Below, piece after piece: positions 10,590 to 22,925 of a DNA stretch of 51,295 nt. How positions within the stretch are numbered: position 1 is the stretch's first letter; each line of letters begins with the position of its first letter. Below the pieces are notes generated by a model. The model saw nothing but the letters and a program-made list of their open reading frames with translations, was not told the origin of the DNA and searched no databases. This DNA is from Gnetum montanum (taxonomy: Eukaryota; Streptophyta; Gnetopsida; Gnetales; Gnetaceae): NCBI GenBank assembly GCA_015680685.1, contig MNCI01004660.1, positions 108,141 through 159,435 on the forward strand, given 5' to 3'. A program made the translations under genes and the position numbers.

Positions 10590-11160
10590 ATGGCCCCGAA
10601 ACGCAGACAACAGGAAGGTCCTGCTCAAGGTGTGATCAAACAACCTAGGAGAGGTGAAGGACATGTTCATGCCAGACAAGATGCAGAACAGGAGGAACAA
10701 TCATTCAGCGTTCATCAAGAAGATCCTCCTACCGTATGGTCCAGGTAGGTAGAAGTAGGAGATACCCTCTCTGAAAGTGGTGCCTGGTACTTAGGGGAAA
10801 CGTACCGATTTTGGCATAATAAAGAAGAAGGTACCATGGTTAACATTTTTGGTGTGACTATTGATTTCTCTATTCTAGCCATTTTGGAAGTATTAAACCT
10901 TCCGAATATAGGGCCAAAGGTTGCTCAGAACTAGCTAGACACTTTTAGAACCGAGCAACTTAATTGTTGATAGAGAATAAAAGGATGGTGAAAGAAAAAG
11001 AGAAGGCTGACTGAGCTACCTCTATGGCACAAGCAAAAACTTACGTGCATGCCAAGGCACTCAAGGCCTTACAAGAGGAGAAACTCAAGGCCATACTTCG
11101 ACGCATCAAATTCTAAGACCTGGAATACAAAAAAAGGGAAGGACACCCATGGAGAAGCCA
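10590..11160 (+). pseudogene. B1 accessory frame near the 3' LTR, broken
   Basis: ATG at 10590 starts MAPKRRQQEGPAQGVIKQPR. In-frame stops lie at TAG 10749-10751 and at the TAG in CAGAACTAG (about 10936). Conserved words shared with B2 are AWYLGETYRFWHNKEEGT and GVTIDFS..I..VLNLPNIGPKV (LNLSNIG in B2), then a Lys/Glu-rich helical C-terminus. The 'GVxIDFS...I..(V)LNL' pattern recalls the plant-transposon N-terminal domain found with some Athila-like gag proteins. That resemblance is my inference and no function is proven. Confidence 0.65.
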
Positions 11161-11351
11161 CTGCCACCAGGAACTACATGAGTTCCATTTTTTGTAGTTG
11201 TAGTATTTTTCCATGTTGTGTCTTCCCACACTACGACATTATTTCATTTTTTGTTTTTCCAGTTAATAATCCCATACCTATCCACTGTGTAATCAATGGA
11301 TCTTGTTCTCCTTGTAACTCGGGGACAAGTTTTTATTTAGTCATGGGGGTA

Positions 11352-12226
11352 TGATGGGACGCGATATCGCATGGGCCACGATATCATGTACATGATATCA
11401 CGTTCATTGCGATATCGTGTCATCCCCTGTGATATCGCGTACACGATATCGCATCTTCCCCTGCGATATCGCATACACGATATCGCAGTATGCTACAATG
11501 TCTATAAATAAGAAGTGACTCTCCTTTGTTGATCATCCTAGAATAGAAGTAGTGAAGCTCTGGCAATTTGATCCCTCTAGAGTTAGATTATTTTTCTCGT
11601 GTCTGCTCGCAGTGTGGTGAATGTAATTGTATGACATCCTTTATTTGAGTGTGATGTACTTAGACATGCATATGATCAGAAATAAAGATCAAGATTACTT
11701 CATCATTGCAGCATTCACTTTGTTATTTGTTTATTTATTTAATTGTTATTTATTGCTTTCTCTCTCACCCTTAAACTCCTAGTAACGTGGAATGAGTACA
11801 ACTTGATTACGAGCATTTAAGTCTAACTACTTAGTATCCTAGTGGCGTACCTAGAATCTGCGCTTGGTAATCCCAGTGGTAGTCATGCATGAGGTCCAAG
11901 ATGTATACTGATAATCAAGGAACAGATGCTCATCGCACTTAAGCTAGATTAGATTCTCTTACCCTTTTCCTCCTAGCTTGGTCTAGTTAATATTACTTTC
12001 CACTGCCTTCAGGAGTAGCATTAGGTTAGAACACATCATACACCTCACTCTGGACTAAATCATATGTGATAAATATAATACTAGTCCAAGTGGGAAGATA
12101 GCAAACTACAACCTAAGGTGAATGATCTAGGTACCCCAACTAGTCCATCTACAGAGTTCGACCGGATCGCACATGAGAACGTTCATATTCGTATGGTTGA
12201 GTGCAGGGGTATCTCACTACTCATCA
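11352..12226 (+). repeat. 3' LTR of B1 (875 bp)
   Basis: Preceded by GGGGGTA (short polypurine tract). It starts TGATGGGACGCGATATCGC and ends CACTACTCATCA, then CCTAT. The first 145 bp carry more GATATC-type palindromes than the 5' LTR, spaced about 15-25 bp. The TATA box is at 11503-11510. Confidence 0.93.
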
Positions 12227-13884
12227 CCTATCATTGAAACTTATATTAAAGAAAAAATTTATAGAAAATGATCAAGCAAGATAAAAGTAGGCCTTGATTT
12301 TCATAATCTTAAGCATCAACCAATTGTCAAGAGATGGTTTGATAAAAAATATGCAGCTAAAAATTTTCAAGTAGGTGATCTAGTCCTTAAGAGAGATAGA
12401 GCATATGGTCAAACTGGCCCTTAAACTAAGTTTTCACTTATGTTGTCAGGTCCATTCCAAATTGTAAACATCACTTCCCCAAATGTGTTCAAGATTGCTG
12501 ATTTGCAAGGACATAGGTTAAATAAGAATTTTAATTCATTTCATTTGAAGCATTTCTACTCAGGTACCCCACATGGGCACTTGGTAGATTCTTAATTGCA
12601 TGTTTTTTCCCCTTTTCTTTGCATTTCATATGTATATTGTTGCGTTTCCATATTTTGTTTACATTATTTCTTTCTTAGCATATTTTTTTGATTATTATGT
12701 TCTTCATATGATTTTAATAATAATTTGTCATTTGAGTTACTAGTGTCATTTGAGTTACTAGACATTGGGTCATCTTAACACCATTTGAAAATAATGTAGA
12801 TATAATATAATTTACTATTACTATAATATTATATTTCAATAATGCTATAAAATGTGCTTTATATTTTATATTTCAAAAATACTATAACTCTTTTCAATTG
12901 ATTTCAAGGTTTTAGTTTATTTGTTATGTTAGATTATGGAGCATTGGATTTATAGAAACTTATCATGTTATCATCGTGATCATGTGAGTGTAGGATATGT
13001 GATGTTGGAAAGTGGTTATTCATAATTACTAGGTGGCCTTGGAAAATTCTATCCTTTCCTCTCATAAGCTCAAGCCCTCAGGTATGATGATCCATGGCTA
13101 TCTTGTGAACAATAGGGTGAAGTGTGTTCATTTCTACTTGAGACTCCTTAGCCACCCAGGAAACTTGCTATGATGCCACCAATCAAAGGCACATACATGA
13201 GGGTTGAACTGCACCATGGACAAATTTTTCGAAAGGACCATGTTCTTTGGCAGTGAAGCTAATTAGCCAAACTTGTGTTGGAATTCCTACCTTAAGAATG
13301 AAGTACACCATGAGCAAAGTTTCCTTTTTTAAAAAAGCAAAAAAATGAGGACCATGTTTATTGGCAGTGTAATAAGTTCTTGAGTGTGATGGAATCTGGT
13401 AGTAATCCTTACCCTAACCTCCATTTCCCTTTCAAATTTAAGTTTCCAAAAAAGAAAAAAAAACCAAGGAAAAATCTAAAAGTTGTGGCTTACTATGATC
13501 TAATATGAGCTTTAGCTCATCCTCCTCATTAAGTTTTGTATACGTCACTTGCTCAAAATAGCCTACATACTTTTACTGTTACCTTGTGACAATATTGAGA
13601 ATGAGAGCTTAACTATATATATAATTAAATATATATATATATATATATAAATCTTAGTTAAAATAACAATAAATTATATATTTAAATTTTAATGGTGTTT
13701 TGGATGGCTTACGTTGGTATCTCTTGTGATCATTTGGTTATTTTAATCATGTTTAGATCACTATAATTTACTTTCAAATTTTATCTCCTTATTTAGTGAT
13801 TTTTTTTATTGCATTTCTTTTTAAAAATTTCATGATTTTTATTGCTCCTTGAACTTGGATGCAATTTGTAGTTTGGGAGCTAAG
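12227..13884 (+). mobile_element. Element A1, 3' internal part
   Basis: This continues A1 after B1 and matches A2 18645-19997 plus 26430-26731. It contains the integrase C-terminal frame, then about 1.3 kb of untranslated sequence including an (AT)n run at 13615-13650, and ends in TGGGAGCTAAG (polypurine tract) directly before the LTR at 13885. The site CCTTGTGACAATATTG near 13590 is the empty version of the B2 insertion site. Confidence 0.88.
12270..12594 (+). pseudogene. A1 integrase C-terminal remnant
   Basis: It reads KHQPIVKRWFDKKY, FQVGDLVLKRDRA, a stop where A2 has a glutamine codon (CCT TAA ACT), then NFNSFHLKHFYSGTPHGHLV and a terminal stop. This is the C-terminal DNA-contact part of a Ty3/gypsy integrase. 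The catalytic core and zinc domain are absent, as in A2. Confidence 0.78.
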
Positions 13885-15713
13885 TGTTGAGGTCAACCTC
13901 ACCCATGCTAGGCATGGGGCCATTATCAATGCACATGTAAGAAATTATAGTTGCAAAGTAGTTAAAATGCACAAATCAAATTCATAGGAATTCAACAAAT
14001 GCTATACTGGTTTTATGTAAAAAACAAAATATACACAATAGGTCCTCAACCACAAATAAATAAAATAAAATAAAAATTATGAATTTCAATTGCTAAATGA
14101 GCAAGTAGTACACCAGCACATGATAAATAGTGCACCACATGCTTTGCACAGACCTCTAAAAGATGACCTCAATGTAACCTATCAGTCATGCTACTATTAC
14201 CAATTGCCCCTTGGAGAGAGAAAGTGATATAAAGGAATTCGATTTAGAAAAGAAAAGAAATAAAATCAAGAGAAAAGTTAAGACACCTAAAAAATGCCAA
14301 CAAAATAGCATATCTTGAAATTATAAAACATGCTAATGACTGCATAATTTTTTCAAGTTTAATGATTTGATTTTCATATTTTTTTTAAAAGTCAAATAAA
14401 ACATGCTCAAATAAAGTATGATCTTACAAACAAATTTCAAAACTATTTGATTTGCTATCAGAAAATAGATTCTCTTTTTTGGAATTCCCAAAGAGTGCTA
14501 GTTGAAAATCCTCCTATCATTAAAAGGAATTACATATTTACAAAATATTTGTTAAAACATTTGTAACAGTGATGCAGGGTGTTGCCGGTGAATGACAGTT
14601 AATGGCAGTTCATGGGTTTGTTCTCCTGCAGGCTGCTATTTACAACGAAGCCAACCAAAGCCAACGGGGGTGGAGCCAGAGCCTGCAGCCACCATTCTCT
14701 CTTCTGCTGGTAGGCAACACCGATAGCGGAGGAAGAGAACGAAACAAGAACCACCTGCACATGTAGACGACGATAGGTGGTGCATCAACAGTGACACGGA
14801 CACCGTGAGGGGTGGTGTTTTTAGACACCGATCTCTCCTTTTTCCTATCCTTTCATAGCACTCAGACGAGGAACGAGACATAGAACCTATTCCCAGACGT
14901 GGGAGGCATCCAGGCAACAGCAGACATGTGGCACCTAGTAACGATGGATCCAGCAGTCTTTCTTTTTGCCCATAAATAGACAACCTGCGGCGGTAGCCCC
15001 CAGATAGTCTCTCTGGCTGGTGCATCACAGTGACGGCTGCAGTTGCAACACAGGTGACCACAGACAAAGGCTAATGCACAAGGGACAATCTATTTCTTTT
15101 AGTCTCTGACCACAGCAAATAGTGGCCGACGGTGTTTGGCATTACATCGAATATGCACGTCGATTTTCTGTTTTGTGTACTTTTGTATTTTTCTTTTTTC
15201 TTGTTTCTTTGCCAATTGCAGTGGCATTTCAGCACACAGTATCAACAGGGGTGTGCTTCCTGAAGCACGAGCAGACAAGAAAGCACCTGGGCTATCCATT
15301 TTGCTGCATTGCTTTGTGTTAAGCTAAGATTTTTTTGCTCAATCACCTTTAATTTGATGTCATTGTAACAAAACCATTAGTCTCTATCAAATGTTTATTT
15401 CTAAATAGATCGTTAAAATCGAACTTTTGCTTGTATTTGGAGTTGTCAAACTTTTGGTTATTTAAAAAAAAAAATATTTCATTTCTCAACTTATTTTTGC
15501 TACTTTATTTTTCTTGTTTGAAGTTGGGATAGTTATTCTATTTAAGTTTTTTTATCAAATTTCCTAGTTCAATTTATCTATATAAATGTCACATAACTTT
15601 TTCAACTGAGACTATTCCTGAGTTTCCATACATATACAGGAGGCGCCCTAGGCGATAGTCTCCTAAAACGAGTTTTCACAAATGTTCGCGTGTCCAAAAT
15701 TTGTGCATCAACA
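13885..15713 (+). repeat. LTR of family A shared by A1 and A2 (1829 bp)
   Basis: Starts TGTTGAGGTCAACCTC and ends TTTGTGCATCAACA. It aligns along its length with 26732-28570, differing by roughly 5% in the stretches I compared by eye. Its two ends, but not its middle, match the solo LTR at 3624-4807. Confidence 0.92.
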
Positions 15714-16117
15714 CCTTTTTGGTGTTAGAAGAAGGGCAGTATCTCAACCTTTTCTTTATTTTTCTTTTATATATATTTTTTAAAAAGTATCATTTTTTTA
15801 ATACTGTCTATTTTTGTTTTTGGCTCCCTATTTTTAGTTTTATTGCTCTATTTTAGTTTTATTTTCAAATCTCCAAATTTATATTCTAGCAATCTTTTTT
15901 TTTAATTTCTTTTTCTGAAAATTAATTGAGGTGATTGAAATTATTTTACTTTTAATTTACTTTTTTGAAATTTTTTAATTTCAATTTTACTTTTAAAAAT
16001 AAAAAAATAAAATAATAATAATAAATAAATGAAAAATATAGCATTCAAATGTTTTTTCCATTTTCTTTAATTTTCATAGTTTATTAGCATTTTACATTTC
16101 CTGTTATTTTTCATTTT
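15714..16117. other. A2 leader, no primer site recognised
   Basis: T-rich and AT-rich untranslated sequence between the LTR and the gag start. The first bases, CCTTTTTGGTGTTAGAAG, should include the primer site, but I cannot match them to a specific tRNA. Confidence 0.5.
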
Positions 16118-17763
16118 ATGAGTGACTCTTCTTCCGGAACATCTCAACAAAGAACTCATACTCCTACCCCTAGTCAACCAGCTACTCGTTAATTTACTTT
16201 GCAAAAACAATGAGCTTCACTTTTTCCAAGTTCAATTCTTAAGAAACCTCAAACTAAGATGGCAGCCCATCAACCCCTGGCTCCCTTAGTAAGAAACCCT
16301 TTTAATTTTCATAACTTCCATGACATACCAAAATCCGTTCAGAACATAAATCTATTTTTTGATACTACAACCCCTACGAATGATGCCTGTCAGCACATAC
16401 AATGTTTTGAAACCTAATTAGTGATCGACAACATTATACATAATGATGTAGCATGCAGGGTGTTTGTAACAACATTTAAGACCAAAGCAACCTAATGGTT
16501 CTTAATGCTTCCTGATGCCTCTATTAACACATGGCAAGAATTCAAAAATAAGTTTTTGAATCAGTTTGACAAATTTATAAGCCCTCCTATCACATCAAGC
16601 AACTTTACCAGCTTAAGAAAACTAGCTAGGGAAAATGTTAGGGATTATAACCTTAGATTCCTTCATCAACTTGCCTATGTGCTAAATTAGATGCAACCAC
16701 AACCAGATGGTATCCTCAACTTCTATGTCTCTACCATTGATCCATTTTTTGCTTATGCCATGAAATTTGATCCCAACATAATGGAAATACAAGGTGTAAT
16801 GTCAAAAGCTGTGGAATTAGAGCAAATAACCCTTATGAACAACATCCAAACCTAATTTGGGATGGTGAGTGTTAGTAACCCTATGCAATCAAACTCTCTA
16901 CTCTTACCAACTTTTCAACATCTAATGTTATGCCTCAAGCTATTTCTCCCTTTCAACCAACTAAAGCTTTAAGTAATTACTCTCAAGGCTCCATGTCCTC
17001 TTCATTCTTACCATCCAACACTGGTTTGAATGATGACCAATCAAAAGCCTTGATTCAATCCATTATAAACCCAAACGGGACATCAAATTTTGTTGAACCA
17101 CCAACCCAAACTCAAGATCAGATGACCCAAATACTCACTTCACTACAAAAATTATCCAATGAAGTGGTTGAGCTAAAGAGGAATAATAACAAAGGCCCTA
17201 TACAACTAGAAAAACCAAGTGCATTAATCAACAATGATTATTGTTATCTTCATAATACGAGGCAACATTCTAAAAAGACGTGTCCTCAATTTATGGCATT
17301 GTATGGTGACAATACCTAAGGGAAACAAAATGGGAAAACCCCTATCATGGTCCTTAATGTACCTCATGAAACAAAAAATAAAGAGGTTTCCTCATTAGAA
17401 CATGTTATGGTAGGCAACGCTAACCCACACAACACTCGCTATCGCAAAATTAGTGACATTATGAATGCTACACAACAACAAAATAGGAACAATTTCTATA
17501 CACCTTCAAACAAAAGAGTTCATAGTCAAAAAAATGCAAACAACCAATTTGGGTCATCCCAAGTAACTGCCCCACAACTACCAAACCCCCCTTCTATGCT
17601 TAGAAGAGTTCGATCTCAACAAGAAGCCAAAGATGAACATAAGAATTATGATTTGGTTGAGGACTTAAAAAGAGTTAAAGCCAACATTTCGATGTATGAC
17701 CTCCTACACTTCAAGGAAATGAAAGAAGTGATTCGGAATATGGTTCATATACCCGTAGCCTAA
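16118..17763 (+). pseudogene. A2 gag, broken
   Basis: ATG 16118 starts MSDSSSGTSQQRTHTPTPSQ and meets TAA after 24 codons. The same frame continues with several TAA/TAG stops to NTWQEFKNKFLNQFDKF (16526), the start of the retrotransposon gag domain, and on to about 16690. A frameshift precedes 16930. In the new frame a CX2HX4HX4C zinc knuckle (CYLHNTRQHSKKTC) lies at about 17242-17283. TAA codons near 17317 and 17761 interrupt what was one gag-pro frame. It served as the structural particle protein. Confidence 0.82.
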
Positions 17764-18690
17764 ATAGAAAAATCCCCAATTCCTGAAAGGAAAGTTCAGT
17801 TTGTAGAAAGTCCTAACACATTATCAATAGAAAACGTGGATAATTCCATGTCTAGCAAAAAGGATGATCCCCCTTTCCCAACCACTTTGATTATTTTAGG
17901 AAAGAATGTCTATAATTGTTTAATGGATTCTGGTGCAACTATTAGTGTTATGCCTCTTGACATTTGTAACACATTAGGAGTACAAATGATACCACAAACT
18001 AAAAGCGTGATTCAACTCGATGGATCTAATGTACCTGTGGTAGGATTATTAAAAGGAGCTAAGGTACAACTTAAGAAATACCCTACATTTACATGTTATA
18101 CAGATATCCTAGTAGTTGACATGACACCCACATATGGTGTTCTCTTATCTAGAAATTTTGGAGCTAAGTTTGGGGGCTTCTTTAGGTCGGATTTCTCAGA
18201 ATTATTGATCCCTATCAAAGGAAAATCTGAATACATGACTATACCCCAAGAACCCTTCTACAAACAAGTAGTAACAACCTTGGATCAACAAAATCAATCT
18301 TTGGAAGATCAAAACGCTAATCTTTATGTTGGGGTTATTGAGGTTGAGTGTAGTGAACATGTTGAAAATGACTATGTGAGTGGAACTACAAAAAATCCTA
18401 TCTCTTATGCAAATCCCATCCAATCCAATCAAAGTTCTAGAGAAGGTGAAGAAAGCAATGGAGATACCTTGCCTTATCAACAACACAATGGATTTTTTCT
18501 AAGTGATCCAACTCCTTTAGGGGAAGACAAAGATATAAATAAAACCATACATGTTAAAACATTTGAAGGTGTGCTAAATTTTAATGACACATCCATGGAA
18601 CATTCTCCTAGAAAAGCTATATTCAATGACCCACCAAGACCGAGACCTATCATTGAAACTTATATTAAAGAAAAAATGTATACAAAATGA
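17764..18690 (+). pseudogene. A2 retropepsin-like protease
   Basis: A 284-codon open stretch from 17836 in the gag-pro frame. The active site reads CLMDSGATISVMP with the catalytic Asp codon at 17926-17928. Downstream IQLDG, TPTYGVLLSRNFGAKFGG and a C-terminal linker follow, as in plant Ty3/gypsy aspartic proteases that process gag and pol. The frame stops at TGA 18688-18690, near where RT should begin. Confidence 0.85.
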
Positions 18691-19014
18691 TCAAGCAAGA
18701 TAAAAGTAGGTCTTGATTTTCATAATCTTAAGCATCAACCAATTGTCAAGAGATGGTTTGATAAAAAATATGCAGACAAAAATTTTCAAGTAGGTGATCT
18801 AGTCCTTAAGAGAGATAGAGCGTTTAGTCAAACTGGCCCTCAAACTAAGTTTTCACCTATGTGGTCAGGTCCATTCCAAATTGTAGACATCACTACCCCA
18901 AATGTGTTCAAGATTGCTGATGTGCAAGGACATAGGTTGAATAAGAATTTTAATGCATTTCATTTGAAGCATTTCTACTTAGGTACCCCACATGGGCACT
19001 TGGTAGATTTTTAA
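18691..19014 (+). pseudogene. A2 integrase C-terminal remnant
   Basis: Open for 107 codons in the same frame as the protease: KHQPIVKRWFDKKYADKNFQ, VLKRDRAFSQTGPQTKF, MWSGPFQIVDI, NAFHLKHFYLGTPHGHLV, stop at 19012. It is the integrase C-terminal domain. RT, RNase H, the integrase zinc finger and the DDE core are absent, so an internal deletion joined the protease linker to this point. A1 carries the same join. Confidence 0.85.
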
Positions 19015-19997
19015 TTGCATGTTTTTTTCCCCTTTTCTTTGCATTTGATATGTATATTGTTGTGTTTCCATATTTTGTTGCATTATTTCTTTCTTAGCAT
19101 ATTGTTTTGATTATTGTGTTCTTCATATGATTTTAATAATCATTTGTCATTTGAGTTACTAGTGTCATTTGAGTTACTAGACATTGGGTCATCTTAACAC
19201 CATTGGAAAATAATGTAGGTATAATATAATTTACTATTACTATAATATTATATTTCAATAATGCTATAAAATCTATTTTATATTTTATATATCAAAAATA
19301 CGATAACTCTTTCCAATTGATTTCAAGGTTTTAGTTTATTTGTTATGTTAGATTATGGAGCATTAGATTTATACAAACTTATCATGTTATCATCATGATC
19401 ATGTGAGTGTAGGATATGTGAGTTTGGAAAGTGGTTATTCATAATTACTAGGTTATTCATAATTCTATCCTTTCCTCTCATAAGCCCAAGCCCTAAGGTA
19501 TGATGATCCATGGCTATCCTGTGAACAATAGGGTGAAGTGTGTTCATTTCTACTTAAGACTCCTTAGCCACCCAGGAGACCTACTATGTTGCCACCAATC
19601 AAAGGCACATACATGAGGGTTGAACTACACCATGGGTAAAGTTTCCGAAAAGACCATGTTATTTGGCAGTGTAGCTAATTAGCCAGACTCATGTTGGAAT
19701 TCCTACCTAAAGAATGAAGTACACCATGAGCAAAGTTTCCTTTAAAAAAAAAGGAAAAAAAATGAGGACCATGTTCATTGGTAGTGTAATAAGTTCTTGA
19801 GTGTGATGGGGTTCGGCAGGAATCCTCATCCTAACCTCCATTTCCCTTTTAAATTTAACTTTCAAAAAAAGAAATTAAACTAATGAAAAATTTGAAAGTT
19901 GTGGCTTAATATGATATAATATGAGCTTTAGCTCATCCTCCTCATTAAGTTTTGTATAAGTCACTTGCTCAGAATAGCCTGCATACTTTTATTGTTA
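19015..19997. other. A2 3' untranslated region, before B2
   Basis: No gene seen. AT-rich DNA containing two loosely related words around 19620-19680 and 19720-19800 (CACCATG..AAAGTTTCC..GACCATGTT). It aligns with 12595-13587 in A1. Confidence 0.6.
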
Positions 19998-20002
19998 CCT
20001 TG

Positions 20003-20797
20003 TGATGGGATGCAATATCGCATGGGCTATGATATCGCGTACGCAATATCACAATCCACCGCAATGTCTATAAATAAGAAGCGAATCTTCCTTGTTTATC
20101 ATCCTAGTTTAGATTGTTATGAAAATTTGGTAGTTTGATCCCTCAGGGAGATAGATTATTTTTCAGTGTCTACCCACAGTGTGGTGAATGTAATTGTACG
20201 ATATCCTTTATTCGAGTGTGACGTACTTGGACATGCACATGACCGACAATAAAGATCAAGATTACTTCATCATTGCAGCATTCACTTTGTTTATTTATTT
20301 ATTTAATTGTTATTTATTGCTTTCCTAATTAGTCTCTCTTACCCTTATCTCCTAGTAATGCAGAATGAGTATGACTTGATTACGAGCATTAAGTGTGACT
20401 ACTTGGTAACCCAGTGCCATACCTAGGATTTGTGCTTGGTAATCCCAATGGTAGTCATGCACGAAGTCCAAGATGTGTACGGATAATTAAGGAACGGATG
20501 CTCACAGAACTTAGGAAAGATTAGATTCTCTTACCGTTTCCTCCTAGGCTAGTTAATTTAATATTACTTTGCATTACCTTTAGGAGTAGCATTAGATTAG
20601 AGCACATCATACACCTCACTTTGGACTAAACCATATGTGACAAATATAATACTAGTCCAGGTGGGAAGATAACGAACTATGACCTAAGGTTAACGATCTA
20701 GGTGCCACAACTAGTCCGTCTACGGAGTTCGACCAGATCACACGTGAGAACGCTTGTATTCGTATGGTTGAGTATAGGGGTACCTCGCCTCTCATCA
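20003..20797 (+). repeat. 5' LTR of B2 (795 bp)
   Basis: TGATGGGATGCAATATCGC ... CGCCTCTCATCA. The palindrome array is the shortest of the four B LTRs (about 65 bp). The TATA box is at 20069-20076. Confidence 0.93.
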
Positions 20798-20798
20798 T

Positions 20799-20816
20799 TG
20801 GCGCCATTGCTGGGGA
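20799..20816 (+). other. Primer binding site of B2, tRNA-Asp type
   Basis: TGGCGCCATTGCTGGGGA begins one base after the LTR. It differs from the complement of the plant tRNA-Asp 3' end at only two positions in 18. Confidence 0.85.
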
Positions 20817-20930
20817 CAACGCTAGTTATCTAGATTAGTTATATCATACAAGGTCGCTGTAAAGAACTTAACAATATATCTCTTAGAAAGAAGTAATTAT
20901 AAAAATTCACATAAATTCACACACAACAAT

Positions 20931-22925
20931 GCCTCTCCTATAAGAGCACAATAATGCCACACTTAGTGAGGAAGTTCATTGGAGAACCAACGAACTATAT
21001 GATGATGAAGATTGGAGTATGCAACCTGAAGTGGGAGTTTCTTATAAACATGAATAAAAACAGTGTCATCACAACACACGAAAGTATAACTTACCCGATG
21101 ACGATGAACCCCCACTGGCCACTACAAGCTTAATGCAATTACAAGAGGCTGTTCGAATCTCACGTAGGCATCATAAAGAGAGCCTTCTACCTAGGCTCAA
21201 TTTAAACAACTTCCCTACTTTTTTGGGAGGCTATGACTTAGATTCGTATCAACATTTACTAGCCTTCTATTATGCATGTACATGGAACAACATTGATAAT
21301 GGGTGGAAAAAACTTAAGCTCTTTTCCATGACACTCGTTGACAAAGAAAAAGTATGGTATAGATTGTTAAAACCAAACTCGATACAACGCTAGTCAACAA
21401 TGGTAGAAGTCTTTAACGAAAAATATAAAACGTACGCAAGAGTGTCAACCTTGAGGAAACAAATCCAAGGATGGAAACAACCAAAACATGAACCCTTGGA
21501 CATGGCCATAGAAAGATATTATGCACTGTTAAACAACTGTCTAGGCCATGGGTTTTCCGAGGAAAGGCTAATGTACCATATTATTGATGGACTATGTAAT
21601 GAAACAAGAGAGACCTTAGGAGTATATGACCAAAGTCAACTATACGAACTACGAACCCATCAAGTCTAAGAGCTTATTAAGTGGGTAGCAAAATAAGAAG
21701 GAGAATTAGCTAGATGGGAGAGTTTTGAAAAACATAAATGGGACCAAAATATTAACTCAACAAAGGTCCATGATCTTACACAGGAGAAATCAACCAATCT
21801 TAGGGTGGAAACATCATCTTTGCCAATACAACAATCATTAGAGGAAGCCGAGGCAAAGATCAATAAGATGTTGGAATGGATGTATCAAAAGTGTCGAGAA
21901 TATATCAACAATATTAAAGATAGAGTTTTGACAACCCAAGAAGTAGGAAAAAACATTAGACATTCGGAGAAAAAGAATGAAGGGAACAAGAGCTCAACTG
22001 CCGATCATACGTATGAATGCAACATATGCCTGTATGATCACCCCAAGGGCCAATGCCCAATATTGTCACATTTACATGAGCATTAGGGAAACACATTACA
22101 TTCAGAGTTCATACAGAGATACTATGTTAGACCATAGTGGCAACCATCCCAGTCGTGGGGGAGACCACCCCTAGACTAGAGGCACCCTTCACATTTTCCG
22201 AACTCAAATGCTTATCACGTTCAACATCTTGTTTCTCCATTTGGGCCAACATACTCTATCTCATCACAATACTACTCTCCACAATACTATCAACCCATGC
22301 CTCCAACACAACCACCACCTTGTGCACCTTATATTCCTCCTAACTTTCAACATTCTCATCCTTTCCCTCCTTCCATAGTGCCACCAACTGTTCCTAAGGT
22401 GTTTGTGCCACTGCAACAACCCATGAACAACACTTGTGCTACTAATACAAACAACAGTGAAAAACCTTAGCAACATCAAAAGTGCCCCTTCTTTAAACAT
22501 GGTTGTAAGAAGGGACAACACAATTCCAAGGCCACTGCATCCTCCAACACAACACAAGTCCAACACTGTGGTGCACCCTTACCTTCGAAGCCAACGCCTC
22601 ATGTAACTTCATCAGGGCCACCAACTAACACTCCAACAACAATACGGCCCAATAAACACAACCATGGGAGGCATCAACCCCATCCTTGCATACCATCTAA
22701 TGGTCCCAAACATCATAGTGGGTCAACTCATTATCCGGGAACTACATCATATAAAGTGCCCCACTATGCTTACTATAATCAAGTGTGTGAACCTCGAAGG
22801 GATAAGTATGGACCAGTCCTAATACTTCCAACATGAAAGAATCCTTATCTTTCATTTATTAATCCTTGTCATGCTCAACCACTTAGTTATGGGGGATATT
22901 CCCCATTTTAATAACAAGCAGGATT
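20931..22925 (+). pseudogene. B2 gag-like frame
   Basis: ATG 20931 (MPLL then TAA) is out of frame by one with the main frame, which runs from about 20956 to 22925 with scattered stops. Visible in order: SEEVHWRTNELYDDEDWS; the gag-type core from 21133 (GYDLDSYQHLLAFYYACTW, MAIERYYALLNNCLGHGF, RLMYHIIDGLCNETRETLG); a coiled-coil-like segment EEAEAKINKMLEWMYQKC; a knuckle CNICLYDHPKGQC (CX2CX3HX4C); a Gln/Pro/Tyr-rich stretch; and CPFFKHGCKKGQH. Without stops it would encode about 650 residues. It is gag by architecture, with no enzyme domain after it. Confidence 0.8.

Larger units (their letters stand above)
5802..12226 (+). mobile_element. Element B1, complete non-autonomous LTR retrotransposon (6425 bp)
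   Basis: Two direct LTRs starting TGATGGGACG and ending ACTCATCA bound the element, with the target duplication CCTAT on both sides (5797-5801, 12227-12231). It interrupts A1 at a site that is intact in A2 (GACCTATCATTG, 18647-18658). The internal part has a primer site complementary to tRNA-Asp, a broken gag-like frame, about 1.8 kb without coding sequence, a second short frame, and GGGGGTA before the 3' LTR. No protease, RT, RNase H or integrase motif was found, so it must have used proteins of another element. Confidence 0.92.

Noticed and set aside
14636-15067. 143-codon minus-strand frame within the family A LTR
   Set aside because: It lies antisense in the LTR and is broken in the matching LTR at 27485-28069. 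Composition and lack of motifs suggest a chance frame.
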